DNA of 15,016 bases from Methylococcales bacterium. GTDB lineage: Bacteria; Pseudomonadota; Gammaproteobacteria; Methylococcales; Methylomonadaceae. Below, one piece after another: positions 1-8,163 of the stretch. Every line of letters starts with the position of its first letter. Positions within the stretch are counted from its first letter, which is position 1. The DNA is taken from positions 1-15,016 of the forward strand of contig JAGLUC010000309.1 of the NCBI GenBank assembly GCA_023134955.1. Reading direction: 5' to 3'. The notes under the pieces were generated by a model that was not told the DNA's origin, made no database searches, and saw only the letters and a list, made by a program, of their open reading frames with translations. A program made the position numbers and the translations under genes.

Positions 1-73
1 GTAAACTTCATACGGGCTGCTTTTTCATTACTGCGAATACTTTTGAAAGGATTAATACGTTGTTGCAAATTAA

Positions 74-730
74 CTAACGCATAATATCAACTTTATCGCC
101 GTTACCAATTAATACAATGTCAGCATCTCGGTGAGAAAATAGCCCTACGGTGACTACACCAGTAATATCGTTAATAGTACGTTCTAGTTCCATAGGGTTG
201 ATAATATCAAGATTGTGCACATCAAGAATTTCACAGCCGTTATCAGTGTAATAATCTTCGCGCCAGATGGGTTGTCCGCCTAATTTTACCATTTCACGAG
301 CAACGTAGCTGCGAGCCATTGGGATGACTTCAACAGGTAATGGAAACTTACCCAAAACATCAACACATTTACTATCATCGACGATACAAACAAATTTTTT
401 GCTAGCTGCGGCGATGATTTTTTCACGAGTTAATGCTCCACCACCACCTTTGATCAGTTTTTTACGTGGATCAACTTCATCAGCACCATCTATATAAACC
501 TCAATGTCGCCGACACTGTTTAGTTCTAAAACGGGAATACCAATATTTTTTAGCCGTTGAGTTGTTGCATCAGAACTGGACACTGCAGCTTCAATATCAG
601 CTTTAAAATCAGCCAGCATTTCAATAAAGAAATTAACGGTTGACCCTGTTCCAACACCAACAATGGAAACCCCTTTTATATATTCCAGGGCAGATTGAGC
701 TACTTGTTTTTTTAATTCGTCTTGTGTCAT
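74..730 (-). CDS. rpiA: Ribose-5-phosphate isomerase A
   Basis: Interconverts ribose 5-phosphate and ribulose 5-phosphate in the non-oxidative pentose phosphate pathway (cytosolic). The 218-residue product is full length for the family (E. coli 219). Visible motifs are the phosphate-binding GTGSTV (27-32), SSSDAT (51-56), DGADEVD (81-87) and KGGGGAL (94-100). Asp81, Asp84, Lys94 and Glu103 fall at the same numbers as the active-site residues of E. coli RpiA, so the enzyme should be active. The ATG at 730 gives the normal N-terminus, although the Shine-Dalgarno is weak. It is transcribed away from dnaB across a 165-bp divergent spacer. A TATAGT on the minus strand (770-775) could be its -10, but I see no convincing -35. 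Confidence 0.97.
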   Translation of the reverse strand: MTQDELKKQVAQSALEYIKGVSIVGVGTGSTVNFFIEMLADFKADIEAAVSSSDATTQRLKNIGIPVLELNSVGDIEVYIDGADEVDPRKKLIKGGGGALTREKIIAAASKKFVCIVDDSKCVDVLGKFPLPVEVIPMARSYVAREMVKLGGQPIWREDYYTDNGCEILDVHNLDIINPMELERTINDITGVVTVGLFSHRDADIVLIGNGDKVDIMR

Positions 731-859
731 AGGTTAGTTTTTTTTATGTGAAGGAGCGATTAGGAATTTACTATAGCTCCAGAGTTAAAGAAATAATTGT
801 TATAGTTGAATAATAACCGATGTAAGACAATTTTTCAGCCGAATTTAAATGCTGCGAAG

Positions 860-865
860 TATAAT
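860..865 (+). promoter_or_regulatory. Possible -10 box for the dnaB-alr-radA operon
   Basis: A perfect TATAAT lies 30 bases before the dnaB ATG chosen here (896) and downstream of the earlier possible TTG start at 806. No good -35 is visible at 16-18 bp, so the call is weak. If it is real, it places transcription start near 872 and rules out the upstream start. Confidence 0.3.
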
Positions 866-895
866 GGTCACTTATTTTTAAAATATACCGTAAAT

Positions 896-2290
896 ATGGA
901 AGATTATTCATACGCCCCAGATTATGAGCTTGAAGCATTAAAAGTCCCTCCTCATTCTATTCAAGCTGAACAATCTGTTTTGGGTGGGTTAATGCTTGAT
1001 AATCAGACATGGGATTCAGTTGCAGATAAAGTTATCGTTGAAGATTTCTATCGTAAAGATCATCGATTGATTTTTACTACGATTGAGCAATTGGCTGAAA
1101 AGCAAGAGCCATTTGATGTGATTACGCTTTCAGAGTCATTAGAAGCCGTTGGTGAATTAGAGGCTGCTGGTGGGTTGGCATATTTAGCTATTTTGGCTAA
1201 AGATACGCCTAGTGCAGCAAATATAGTTGCTTATGCCAATATTGTACGAGACCGGTCTGTTCTTAGGCAATTAATCCATATTGGTACTGATATTTCAGAT
1301 TCAGCGTTTAATAGAGAAGGACGCGATACGTCTGAATTATTAGAACACGCGGAGCGAGAGGTTTTTAAAATTGCCGAACAAAGGCAAAGAGGACAAGAGG
1401 GAGGGTTTAAGTCTATTAAAAACCTATTAGCTTCTGCGGTTGATAAAATTGAAACGCTTTACGAGCAAGAAGGCAATATTACAGGTGCCAGTACGGGGTT
1501 TGCAGATTTAGATAGTTTGACCTCTGGTTTACAGCCTGCTGATTTAATCATTGTTGCGGGTCGACCCTCTATGGGGAAAACAACTATAGCTATGAATATA
1601 GCTGAGAATATCGCCATTCAAGGTGACAAGCCTGTTGCTGTGTTTAGTATGGAAATGCCTGGCGATTCGTTAGCAATGAGAATGATGTCTTCTTTGGGCC
1701 GAATTGACCAAAATAAGGTGAGGACAGGTAAACTAGAAGATGATGAGTGGCCAAGGCTTACATCGGCCATTAATTTATTAGCTGAAACAAAGTTATTTAT
1801 TGATGATACTCCCGCTTTAACGCCTACCGAAGTTCGAGCAAGAGCACGGCGCTTGACACGAGAACATGGTCAATTAGGCTTAATTGTTTTAGATTACCTG
1901 CAACTTATGCAATCACCTTCTAGTGGGGAAAACCGGGTTCAGCAAATATCAGATATTTCCAGAGGGCTTAAAGCGTTAGCTAAAGAGCTAAACGTACCTG
2001 TTGTTGCCCTCTCTCAGTTAAACAGAAATCTTGAACAGCGACCTAATAAACGCCCTGTTATGTCTGATTTAAGAGAATCAGGTGCGATAGAGCAGGATGC
2101 TGATTTAATTATTTTTATTTATCGTGATGAAGTTTATAACGAAGATAGTCCAGATAAAGGTATAGCGGAGGTGATTATTGGTAAGCAAAGGAATGGTCCA
2201 CTGGGAACGGTTAGATTAACCTTTCTGGGACAGTACACTCGATTCGAGAATTTTGTGGGAGACCCATATTCTTCTGAGGACTATGAATGA
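896..2290 (+). CDS. dnaB: Replicative DNA helicase DnaB
   Basis: Hexameric 5'-3' helicase that unwinds DNA at the replication fork and recruits primase. From the ATG at 896 the protein is 464 residues (E. coli 471). An N-terminal DnaB domain begins around the conserved PPHSIQAEQSVLGG. It is followed by the RecA-like ATPase, with Walker A GRPSMGKT (222-229) and Walker B around Asp333 in LIVLDYLQLM. The typical SDLRESGAIEQDAD segment lies near the C-terminus. The frame stays open upstream to a TTG at 806, but the 30 extra residues do not resemble DnaB and would begin before the only -10-like box, so I prefer 896. The Shine-Dalgarno is poor. It is the first gene of dnaB-alr-radA, and its TGA overlaps the alr ATG. 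Confidence 0.97.
   Translation: MEDYSYAPDYELEALKVPPHSIQAEQSVLGGLMLDNQTWDSVADKVIVEDFYRKDHRLIFTTIEQLAEKQEPFDVITLSESLEAVGELEAAGGLAYLAILAKDTPSAANIVAYANIVRDRSVLRQLIHIGTDISDSAFNREGRDTSELLEHAEREVFKIAEQRQRGQEGGFKSIKNLLASAVDKIETLYEQEGNITGASTGFADLDSLTSGLQPADLIIVAGRPSMGKTTIAMNIAENIAIQGDKPVAVFSMEMPGDSLAMRMMSSLGRIDQNKVRTGKLEDDEWPRLTSAINLLAETKLFIDDTPALTPTEVRARARRLTREHGQLGLIVLDYLQLMQSPSSGENRVQQISDISRGLKALAKELNVPVVALSQLNRNLEQRPNKRPVMSDLRESGAIEQDADLIIFIYRDEVYNEDSPDKGIAEVIIGKQRNGPLGTVRLTFLGQYTRFENFVGDPYSSEDYE
2276..2280 (+). promoter_or_regulatory. Ribosome binding site of alr
   Basis: GAGGA, six bases before the alr ATG (2287), lies inside the last codons of dnaB. It fixes the alr start at the ATGA overlap and suggests translational coupling. 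Confidence 0.65.
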
Positions 2291-3363
2291 TAAATTCTGC
2301 TTATGCTTTAATTAACCTGTCTGCAATTGAGCATAATATAGCAAAAGTCAAAGAATATGCACCGCAAGCTAAAATTATGGCTGTTATAAAAGCCAATGCA
2401 TATGGTCATGGGCTATTAACAGTTGTTAAGGCGTTGGCGGAAGTTGATGCGGTGGCAGTAGCTAGGATAAGTGAAGGCATTCGATTACGTAATGCAGGAT
2501 TTAAGGATAGAGTTTTAATTTTAGAAGGATTTGTCAGCGTGCAAGAACTGGAAGACTTAATTATATATGACTTAGAAGCAGTCATACACTCTTGGGAACA
2601 GATAGAAGTTTTAAAGGCATACCAGGCAAAGCAGAAGTTATCTGTATGGTTGAAATTAGACTCAGGGATGAATCGCTTAGGGTTAAAAGTAAAAGAGTTT
2701 TCTGCTGCCTATCAGCAGCTACAGAGTTGTCATAGTGTTAATCAGCCAATTTCTTTAATGACTCATTTGTCTAGTGCAGATGATGTAAATAGCGATGTGA
2801 CGGTACAACAAATTAGTCGTTTTAATGATGTGGTTAATGAGTATCCAGATGATAAGAGCATTGCCAACTCTGCTGGGTTATTGGCATGGCCTGATTCAAT
2901 TACAGACTGGGTGCGCCCAGGAATCATGCTATACGGGGTGTCACCTTTTCAAGATAAAAACGGGAAAGAGTTTGGGCTTAAACCTGTGATGAGTTTTTTT
3001 TCCAGATTATTGGCTGTGAAAGATATTGCAATAGGTGATAGTGTTGGTTATGCAGGTACTTGGGTTTGTCAAAAGCCGACCAAACTGGGTGTGATTGCTA
3101 TTGGTTATGGTGATGGTTATCCTCGCTATGCAAAACCAGGCACACCTGTTTTAGTTAATGGACAAAGGGTTTCTTTAGTGGGGCGAGTTTCAATGGATAT
3201 GATTACCGTTGATTTAACCAGTGAATCAAAAGCTAAAGCAGGTGATCCTGTTACTTTGTGGGGCGAGGGATTAGCCGTGGAAGAAATTGCTCATTACTCA
3301 GATACAATTCCTTATACTTTGCTTTGTGGTGTGACACAGAGAGTAGAGATGAGAACGAAATAA
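2287..3363 (+). CDS. alr: Alanine racemase, biosynthetic
   Basis: PLP-dependent enzyme interconverting L- and D-alanine, supplying D-alanine for peptidoglycan. At 358 residues it is full length (E. coli Alr 359). The PLP-binding lysine is Lys35 in AVIKANAYGHG. The second catalytic base is Tyr255 in SVGYAGTW, the same number as the E. coli residue. GRVSMDMITVDL near residue 300 is the usual C-terminal barrel signature. The start ATG overlaps the dnaB stop by four bases and has a good GAGGA site. The dnaB-alr order is common in gammaproteobacteria, which favours the constitutive Alr over the catabolic DadX. radA follows after 10 bases. Confidence 0.96.
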   Translation: MINSAYALINLSAIEHNIAKVKEYAPQAKIMAVIKANAYGHGLLTVVKALAEVDAVAVARISEGIRLRNAGFKDRVLILEGFVSVQELEDLIIYDLEAVIHSWEQIEVLKAYQAKQKLSVWLKLDSGMNRLGLKVKEFSAAYQQLQSCHSVNQPISLMTHLSSADDVNSDVTVQQISRFNDVVNEYPDDKSIANSAGLLAWPDSITDWVRPGIMLYGVSPFQDKNGKEFGLKPVMSFFSRLLAVKDIAIGDSVGYAGTWVCQKPTKLGVIAIGYGDGYPRYAKPGTPVLVNGQRVSLVGRVSMDMITVDLTSESKAKAGDPVTLWGEGLAVEEIAHYSDTIPYTLLCGVTQRVEMRTK

Positions 3364-3373
3364 GAATATTAAT

Positions 3374-4750
3374 ATGTCTAAAAAACAAAAAACGGCTTTT
3401 GTCTGTACAGAATGTGGGACAGAATTTCCCCGTTGGGGTGGACAGTGTACGAGTTGTGGTGAATGGAATGTTATTAAAGAAATTCGCTTGGGGTCAGATA
3501 AAAAGAATAGCTCAAACTCAAGAGCTGGTTATTCAGGTATTCGCTCAGAGATTAGATTATTATCTGATGTCGATTTAGCAAAAGCTGAAAGGATTTCTAC
3601 AGGGCTAGATGAGTTTGACCGGGTTTTAGGCGGCGGTATTGTTAAAGGCAGCGTAGTTTTAATTGGTGGTGCGCCAGGAGCAGGAAAAAGCACCATTTTA
3701 TTGCAAGCTATCGCAAATGCTGCTAAAGCTGGCTTGTCGGTATTATATGTTTCAGGGGAAGAGTCTCTACAGCAGATAGCAGAAAGAGCAAATAGGCTGG
3801 GACTGGATTCACATTTAATAAAAATGCTGGCAGAAACATCGGTGCAAGCAATTTGTGATTGTGTTAATCAAGAAAAACCAGAATTAGTGATTATTGACTC
3901 AATTCAAGTCATGCATACAGTCGACTCTGATACCGCCCCTGGCTCAGTTTCTCAAGTCAGAGAATCAGCTAGTTATTTAACTCAGTATGCCAAGAAAAAT
4001 AATGTCTCTATTTTTATGGTGGGACATGTTACTAAAGACCAGTCTTTAGCAGGGCCCATGACCTTGAGTCATATAGTTGATACCCAGGTGGTACTATCGA
4101 CTACAGATGATGCAAGGTATAGGGTAATGAGGTCTGATAAAAATAGATTTGGCAGTGTTGGTGAACTGGGCTTTTTTGCCATGAGTAGTACAGGGCTAAA
4201 ACAGGTTAAAAACCCTTCTGCCATGTTTTTATCACGTGCGGATAAACCTTCATCGGGTAGTGCTGTTACCGTACTTTGGGAAGGGACTCGTCCGCTGTTG
4301 GTTGAAATTCAGGCATTAGTAACAGAAAGTCAATATGGAAACCCACGTCGCTTGGCGGTAGGACTTGATCAGAATAGACTTGCTATGTTGCTGGCTGTTT
4401 TATCACGACATGGGGGTGTTTTTACTGCGAATGATGAGATTTATGCCAATGTAGTGGGAGGCATAAAAGTCACTGAAACAGCGACAGATTTAGCGATTAT
4501 TATAGGTATTGTTTCCAGTCTTAAAGATAAGGTTGTTCCACATGATGTGGTGTTTTTTGGGGAACTCGGTTTGAATGGCGAGGTAAGACCCGTTGCCAAT
4601 GGATATGCGCGATTAAATGAAGTGGCTAAGCACGGTTTTAAAAAGGCTGTTGTACCTAAAAAGAATGCCCCCAAAGAAGCTGTTAAGGGCTTAAAAATTA
4701 TTTCAGTATCAACTTTATCAGAAGCGCTGGATGTTTTTTCTGAGTTTTAA
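3374..4750 (+). CDS. radA: DNA repair protein RadA
   Basis: RecA-like ATPase and branch-migration helicase acting in recombination intermediates and repair. The 458 residues match the usual length (about 460). Domains in order: a C4 zinc finger (Cys11, Cys14, Cys25, Cys28); an ATPase core with Walker A GGAPGAGKST (98-107); the RadA-specific KNRFG motif (256-260); and a C-terminal Lon-like domain ending around residue 450 that lacks protease function in this family. All key residues are present. It is third in dnaB-alr-radA, 10 bases after alr, with a weak Shine-Dalgarno. It ends tail to tail with the PilZ gene, only 27 bases apart, and I see no hairpin terminator in that gap. Confidence 0.97.
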   Translation: MSKKQKTAFVCTECGTEFPRWGGQCTSCGEWNVIKEIRLGSDKKNSSNSRAGYSGIRSEIRLLSDVDLAKAERISTGLDEFDRVLGGGIVKGSVVLIGGAPGAGKSTILLQAIANAAKAGLSVLYVSGEESLQQIAERANRLGLDSHLIKMLAETSVQAICDCVNQEKPELVIIDSIQVMHTVDSDTAPGSVSQVRESASYLTQYAKKNNVSIFMVGHVTKDQSLAGPMTLSHIVDTQVVLSTTDDARYRVMRSDKNRFGSVGELGFFAMSSTGLKQVKNPSAMFLSRADKPSSGSAVTVLWEGTRPLLVEIQALVTESQYGNPRRLAVGLDQNRLAMLLAVLSRHGGVFTANDEIYANVVGGIKVTETATDLAIIIGIVSSLKDKVVPHDVVFFGELGLNGEVRPVANGYARLNEVAKHGFKKAVVPKKNAPKEAVKGLKIISVSTLSEALDVFSEF

Positions 4751-4777
4751 GGCAATACAGAAAGACTGGGCGTGGCG

Positions 4778-5152
4778 TTAGACCTTTAACTCAGTGAGGG
4801 CAAGTAAATCTCTTTCTAGCATTTCACTGTCCCCGAGATTTAATTCAACTAAACGACGTAATTGAGAAATACTATCAATATCAATGTGTTCACATTTAAA
4901 TCCAGCATTACAATTAATAACATGAGAAACACTCACTTGCATATAGATAAATCTATCTTCAGAGAGTTGTAACTCAAGTGTGTATAATCTTTCTAATGGC
5001 TCTGTCCAAGGCTCATCAAAACGTAGAAGACAGCCTTTTAAAGAAATATCAATAAGTTTACAAGGGATGGATTTAGATTCGCCTTTTAAAATAACATCTG
5101 AATTATAGAAAATACGATGAAAATGACGATTATTGGAGGTTATTTCAGTCAT
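4778..5152 (-). CDS. Single-domain PilZ protein, predicted c-di-GMP receptor
   Basis: A 124-residue cytosolic protein that is almost entirely one PilZ domain. Both parts of the c-di-GMP signature are visible: RHFHR (9-13), fitting RxxxR, and DISLKG (35-40), fitting [D/N]xSxxG. Ligand binding is therefore a fair prediction from established PilZ knowledge. There is no signal peptide, membrane segment or output domain, so it would act by binding a partner. It starts 3 bases after the stop of the FHA gene upstream on the same strand, so the two are probably co-transcribed. The partner and the process controlled (motility, polysaccharide or pili) cannot be read from the sequence. Confidence 0.88.
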   Translation of the reverse strand: MTEITSNNRHFHRIFYNSDVILKGESKSIPCKLIDISLKGCLLRFDEPWTEPLERLYTLELQLSEDRFIYMQVSVSHVINCNAGFKCEHIDIDSISQLRRLVELNLGDSEMLERDLLALTELKV

Positions 5153-5155
5153 AAT

Positions 5156-5788
5156 TTAGCTGTCTATAAAAAATTGCATTGAAACATTATCAAGAACGAC
5201 AATATCATTATTGTTTAAATGAATGGTTTTGTCTTTTAAAGTTTGTTTATTGATTGTTGTACCATCATTAGCTTCTAATGAGGAAACAAAATATCCTTCT
5301 TTTCGTTTAGAGATAATAATAATCCCACTACCACTATGGCCCAGGCGAGTCATGGCCTTTTTTAATGGCAAAATACGACCGATATGAGTACCGTCCATAA
5401 CTTGAAGGTTAGCTTCGAGTATATGCTGGACTTTATCATTTAGTTTTCCATTTAGAGTATTAACATCAGATGACATCTTACTCCCTGTGCCAATGACGGA
5501 TTCTGTTACGTTATAAATGACAGTATGTTTACCAAAAGTTATTTTGTCATTATTTTTAAGAATAGCTTCTTGAGCTTTTATTTTGTTAATGAGTATTGGG
5601 TAATCATCATTGAGTTGCTTAATAATGCAGTTGTTATCTTTAATAACAACGACTGCATGAGCAGGAGCAACTGCTAAATTATCAATAATTAAATCATTAG
5701 TCTCATCACGACCAATATGCAATTTTTTTGAATCGAATATATGAGACTGAATTGCTTTTTCTTTAAAATAAACGGTAAATTTGGCCAT
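5156..5788 (-). CDS. Tandem FHA-domain protein
   Basis: A 210-residue soluble protein with two forkhead-associated-like domains. The first (about 20-95) has the LHIGRDETNDLIID signature, including the phosphate-contacting arginine (Arg27). The usual SxxH loop reads APAH, so the phospho-contacting serine is replaced. The second (about 135-210) is more divergent: RLGHSGSG, then DGTTIN and a closing strand. FHA domains bind phosphothreonine peptides, but with these substitutions binding is uncertain and the protein may be a scaffold. The start at 5788 has an ACGAGAG stretch just upstream. It is the first gene of a two-gene unit with the PilZ gene and has a predicted promoter at 5823-5851. No kinase or type VI secretion gene lies in the window. 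Confidence 0.85.
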   Translation of the reverse strand: MAKFTVYFKEKAIQSHIFDSKKLHIGRDETNDLIIDNLAVAPAHAVVVIKDNNCIIKQLNDDYPILINKIKAQEAILKNNDKITFGKHTVIYNVTESVIGTGSKMSSDVNTLNGKLNDKVQHILEANLQVMDGTHIGRILPLKKAMTRLGHSGSGIIIISKRKEGYFVSSLEANDGTTINKQTLKDKTIHLNNNDIVVLDNVSMQFFIDS

Positions 5789-5822
5789 TGCTCTCGTAAA
5801 AAATGATGCTGCTTAGCATGAT

Positions 5823-5851
5823 AGTATAGACGTAATAAATAGGCTTGGCAG
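5823..5851 (-). promoter_or_regulatory. Predicted sigma70-type promoter of the FHA-PilZ unit
   Basis: On the minus strand, CTGCCA (-35, 5846-5851) and TATACT (-10, 5823-5828) are separated by exactly 17 bases. They lie about 35 bases before the FHA start. A short palindrome ATGCT-N4-AGCAT (5806-5819) sits at the expected transcription start and could be an operator or leader hairpin. Confidence 0.45.
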
Positions 5852-6045
5852 GATAATATAGATATTTTAATTAAGTATTATAGAAAATCAATAATATTTT
5901 TTTATTGATGAGCGTAATCATATTTCTTAATAGTTTAGAGCAGTGATAATCTGATAAGGGTAAGGGGTAAATTAATTTTTATCTTTTTTGGTTTGATGAA
6001 TATAAAAAGCCTGTTTTTATCACCATGTAAGTCAAGTTTTGGCTA

Positions 6046-6071
6046 TGAATAACTTAGAAATTTGTTATTCA
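6046..6071. repeat. AT-rich inverted repeat
   Basis: TGAATAAC (6046-6053) and GTTATTCA (6064-6071) are perfect inverted repeats around a 10-base loop. No T tract follows, so it is not a standard terminator. It could be a protein-binding dyad or incidental in AT-rich DNA. Confidence 0.45.
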
Positions 6072-6212
6072 AGAATTACTTCTTATCTTTAAAAGCAGTT
6101 GCAGGGAATAAGAGTCATAAATATTACATTGCCCTAATTACTATTTACCAAAAATAATGGCTATGTCACCAATGCTATTTATATAAATATATCAAAACCT
6201 CTGGGTTTAGGG

Positions 6213-6244
6213 CTTTAGCCTGCTTTTTATAAGGCGGACTAAAG
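6213..6244. repeat. Imperfect hairpin resembling an IS200/IS605-type end
   Basis: CTTTAGCCTGC (6213-6223) pairs with GCGGACTAAAG (6234-6244), with one mismatch and one G-T wobble, around the loop TTTTTATAAG. Stems of the kind GGGCTTTAGCC...GGACTAAAG are, from memory, typical of subterminal hairpins in IS200/IS605 elements. No transposase is nearby, so at most this is a relic end or a small non-autonomous element. Confidence 0.35.
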
Positions 6245-6270
6245 ATCTGTACCCCAATTTTGGTATTATT

Positions 6271-6284
6271 TCTCTCTCTCTCTC
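6271..6284. repeat. (TC)7 dinucleotide tract
   Basis: Seven TC units lie 121 bases before the SulP start and just upstream of its likely promoter. Such tracts can change length by slippage. I see no direct evidence of phase variation. Confidence 0.6.
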
Positions 6285-6354
6285 AGCAACTGCTCCGCAT
6301 TGGATGCTTAATTGTTCTATAAGTTTCTTGAAGCACTGAGGAATAAACAGTTTG

Positions 6355-6363
6355 TGATAGAAT
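6355..6363 (+). promoter_or_regulatory. Possible extended -10 promoter of the SulP gene
   Basis: TGATAGAAT fits the extended -10 pattern TGnTAnAAT and lies about 42 bases before the SulP ATG. The -35 position is not recognisable, which is tolerated for extended -10 promoters. Confidence 0.3.
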
Positions 6364-6404
6364 TCATGAGGAACTGTTTTTTCAAGGATTAAAGCTACAA
6401 AAAT

Positions 6405-8105
6405 ATGAACGATAAAAAAATAATTGATACCTCAAATTTAAGAGGTGACTTCTTTGGTGGTTTAACTGCAAGTGTTGTCGCTTTACCCTTGGCGTTAGCC
6501 TTTGGTTTGCAATCGGGTATGGGGGCGATTGCTGGGCTTTATGGTGCGATTGCAATAGGCATGATTGCCGCCTGGTTTGGTGGAACTCCTACTCAAATCA
6601 GTGGGCCAACAGGACCAATGACGGTGGTTTCGGCGGTTGTCATTGCAACAGCAATAGATGCTCATGGAGGAAGTCTTGAGGCAGCCATGGGGACTATTAT
6701 TGCAATCTTTCTATTATCAGGTGCCTTTCAAATTTTATTGGGTGTTTTAAAGATAGGGCAATATATTCGTTATATGCCTTACCCTGTAGTCTCTGGGTTT
6801 ATGAGCGGTATAGGGGTTATCATTATCGTACTTCAGTTATTTCCTTTTTTAGGACATAGCTCACCGAAAAACATACTGGATATTTTTGCAGGATTACCTT
6901 CAATATTGAATACGATTAATATAGCTTCTGTTTCACTAGCTGTGGCGACTATTGCAATTATTTATTTATTCCCACGTATTACCAAGATTATTCCTAGTGC
7001 ATTAGTGGCTTTGATTGTACTCACAGTGGTTTCAACCGCCATGAGTCTGGATGTTAAAATTATTGGCGATATTCCTGAAGGCTTACCTGCATTACAAATA
7101 GGGTCAATCATGGGAGTAGATTTAACTAATCCTATGTTATTGATTATTCCTGCATTAACACTGGCTGCTCTAGGCACGATTGATTCATTATTAACCTCAA
7201 TTGTTGCGGATAATATGACTAAAACAAGACATAGCAGTAATAAAGAGTTAATTGGTCAGGGCTTGGGTAATATGGGTGCAGCTATGATTGGTGGTATTCC
7301 TGGGGCAGGTGCAACCATGCGTACAGTTGTAAATATTAATTCGGGTGGAAAAACGCGACTCTCTGGTGTTATTCATGGCGTGGCACTATTAATTGTTTTG
7401 TTGGGTGCAAGTACTTACGCCAAATTAATTCCCTTACCCGTATTAGCGGGTATTTTAATTACAGTAGGTATAGGGATTATTGATTACAGGGGAATTAAGC
7501 ATATTCCTAGCGTACCTAAGTCAGATTCAGTGATCATGGTGGTTGTATTATTGATGACTGTGTTTGTTGATTTATTGCAAGCAGTGGCGGTTGGCATGGT
7601 TTTAGCCTCTGTCTTATTCATGAAGAAAATGAGTGATGTGGTCGAACAGCAATCAGCAATTGGATCAGTTAATGATTTTGCTCAGGAAGAACGCTGGGGT
7701 GATGAAGCTAATATTTCTGGAAAAATGCGTGAACAAGTTTATATTAAGCATTTTGATGGACCTATTTTCTTTGGTTTTGCAGCAAAATTCCAAGAAATGT
7801 CAAGAGCATTACCTAAAGTAACTGTTGTTATTTTAAGAATGCCCAGGGTGCCTTATATTGATCAATCAGGTATTTATGCCATAGAAGATGCGGTGATCGC
7901 TTTAAAGAAAAGAGGGGTGATTGTATTAATAACAGGCATTCAAGAACAGCCAAAAGATATGTTGGAAAACATTAGATTAATTCCAAATTTGATTCCAGAA
8001 GAACATTTGTTTGAAGATTTCTCACAATGTATTGCCGCTTTAGAACTGGGTTCAGTTAAGGCTGATCCTGGCAAGTCAGAAAATATTGTATGGAATGTAT
8101 ACTAA
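6405..8105 (+). CDS. SulP-family anion transporter, BicA-like (probable Na+/bicarbonate symporter)
   Basis: A 566-residue inner-membrane carrier: a transporter core of many hydrophobic helices (about 14-405), then a cytosolic STAS domain (about 440-548) with DQSG at 486-489. The core resembles cyanobacterial BicA. Shared features are LRGDFFGGLTASVVALPLAL near the start, GPTGPMTVV with Thr69, IDSLLTS with Asp260 and Thr264, and GAGAT at 300-304. By recall of BicA these positions line the Na+ and bicarbonate site, so bicarbonate uptake is likelier than sulfate uptake, but this is inference. The ATG at 6405 gives a normal N-terminus; AAGGA at 6384-6388 is 16 bases away, too far for a good Shine-Dalgarno. 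The gene is monocistronic, closed by a terminator 8 bases after its stop. No carbonic anhydrase gene adjoins. Confidence 0.9.
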   Translation: MNDKKIIDTSNLRGDFFGGLTASVVALPLALAFGLQSGMGAIAGLYGAIAIGMIAAWFGGTPTQISGPTGPMTVVSAVVIATAIDAHGGSLEAAMGTIIAIFLLSGAFQILLGVLKIGQYIRYMPYPVVSGFMSGIGVIIIVLQLFPFLGHSSPKNILDIFAGLPSILNTINIASVSLAVATIAIIYLFPRITKIIPSALVALIVLTVVSTAMSLDVKIIGDIPEGLPALQIGSIMGVDLTNPMLLIIPALTLAALGTIDSLLTSIVADNMTKTRHSSNKELIGQGLGNMGAAMIGGIPGAGATMRTVVNINSGGKTRLSGVIHGVALLIVLLGASTYAKLIPLPVLAGILITVGIGIIDYRGIKHIPSVPKSDSVIMVVVLLMTVFVDLLQAVAVGMVLASVLFMKKMSDVVEQQSAIGSVNDFAQEERWGDEANISGKMREQVYIKHFDGPIFFGFAAKFQEMSRALPKVTVVILRMPRVPYIDQSGIYAIEDAVIALKKRGVIVLITGIQEQPKDMLENIRLIPNLIPEEHLFEDFSQCIAALELGSVKADPGKSENIVWNVY

Positions 8106-8112
8106 TAAAATT

Positions 8113-8144
8113 AAAAAAGCCTCATTTAAACGAGGTTTTTTTTT
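8113..8144 (+). terminator. Rho-independent terminator after the SulP gene
   Basis: An A-rich left arm ending GCCTC (to 8123) and a right arm GAGG followed by nine T (8132-8144) enclose an 8-base loop. The stem is four G-C/A-T pairs plus a G-T wobble, extended by A-T pairs. The A tract on the left makes it potentially bidirectional. Confidence 0.85.
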
Positions 8145-8163
8145 GCCCTAAAAATCTTTAATT

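Larger units (their letters stand above)
5789..6404. other. 616-bp intergenic region without a gene
   Basis: This AT-rich spacer divides the FHA gene from the SulP gene, which diverge. I find no protein-coding frame of note. It holds the FHA promoter, an 8-bp stem hairpin at 6046-6071, a longer imperfect hairpin at 6213-6244, a (TC)7 tract at 6271-6284, and an extended -10 element before the SulP gene. Its length and the hairpins suggest it may contain mobile-element debris. Confidence 0.7.

Noticed and set aside
1..73. Possible end of a gene before rpiA: a plus-strand frame from base 3 ends TLLQIN-stop at 75-77, and other frames are also open
   Set aside because: Only about 24 codons are visible, several frames are open, and none matches a family I recognise.
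806..895. N-terminal extension of dnaB from a TTG codon
   Set aside because: The 30 residues do not resemble DnaB, the start is TTG, and the TATAAT box lies inside this stretch. The ATG at 896 fits the family length.
3258..3578. 106-codon frame across the alr/radA junction
   Set aside because: It is an out-of-frame overlap of two well-supported genes and has no family resemblance.
4751..4777. Bidirectional terminator between radA and the PilZ gene
   Set aside because: No stem of useful length and no T tract could be found in the gap or its edges.
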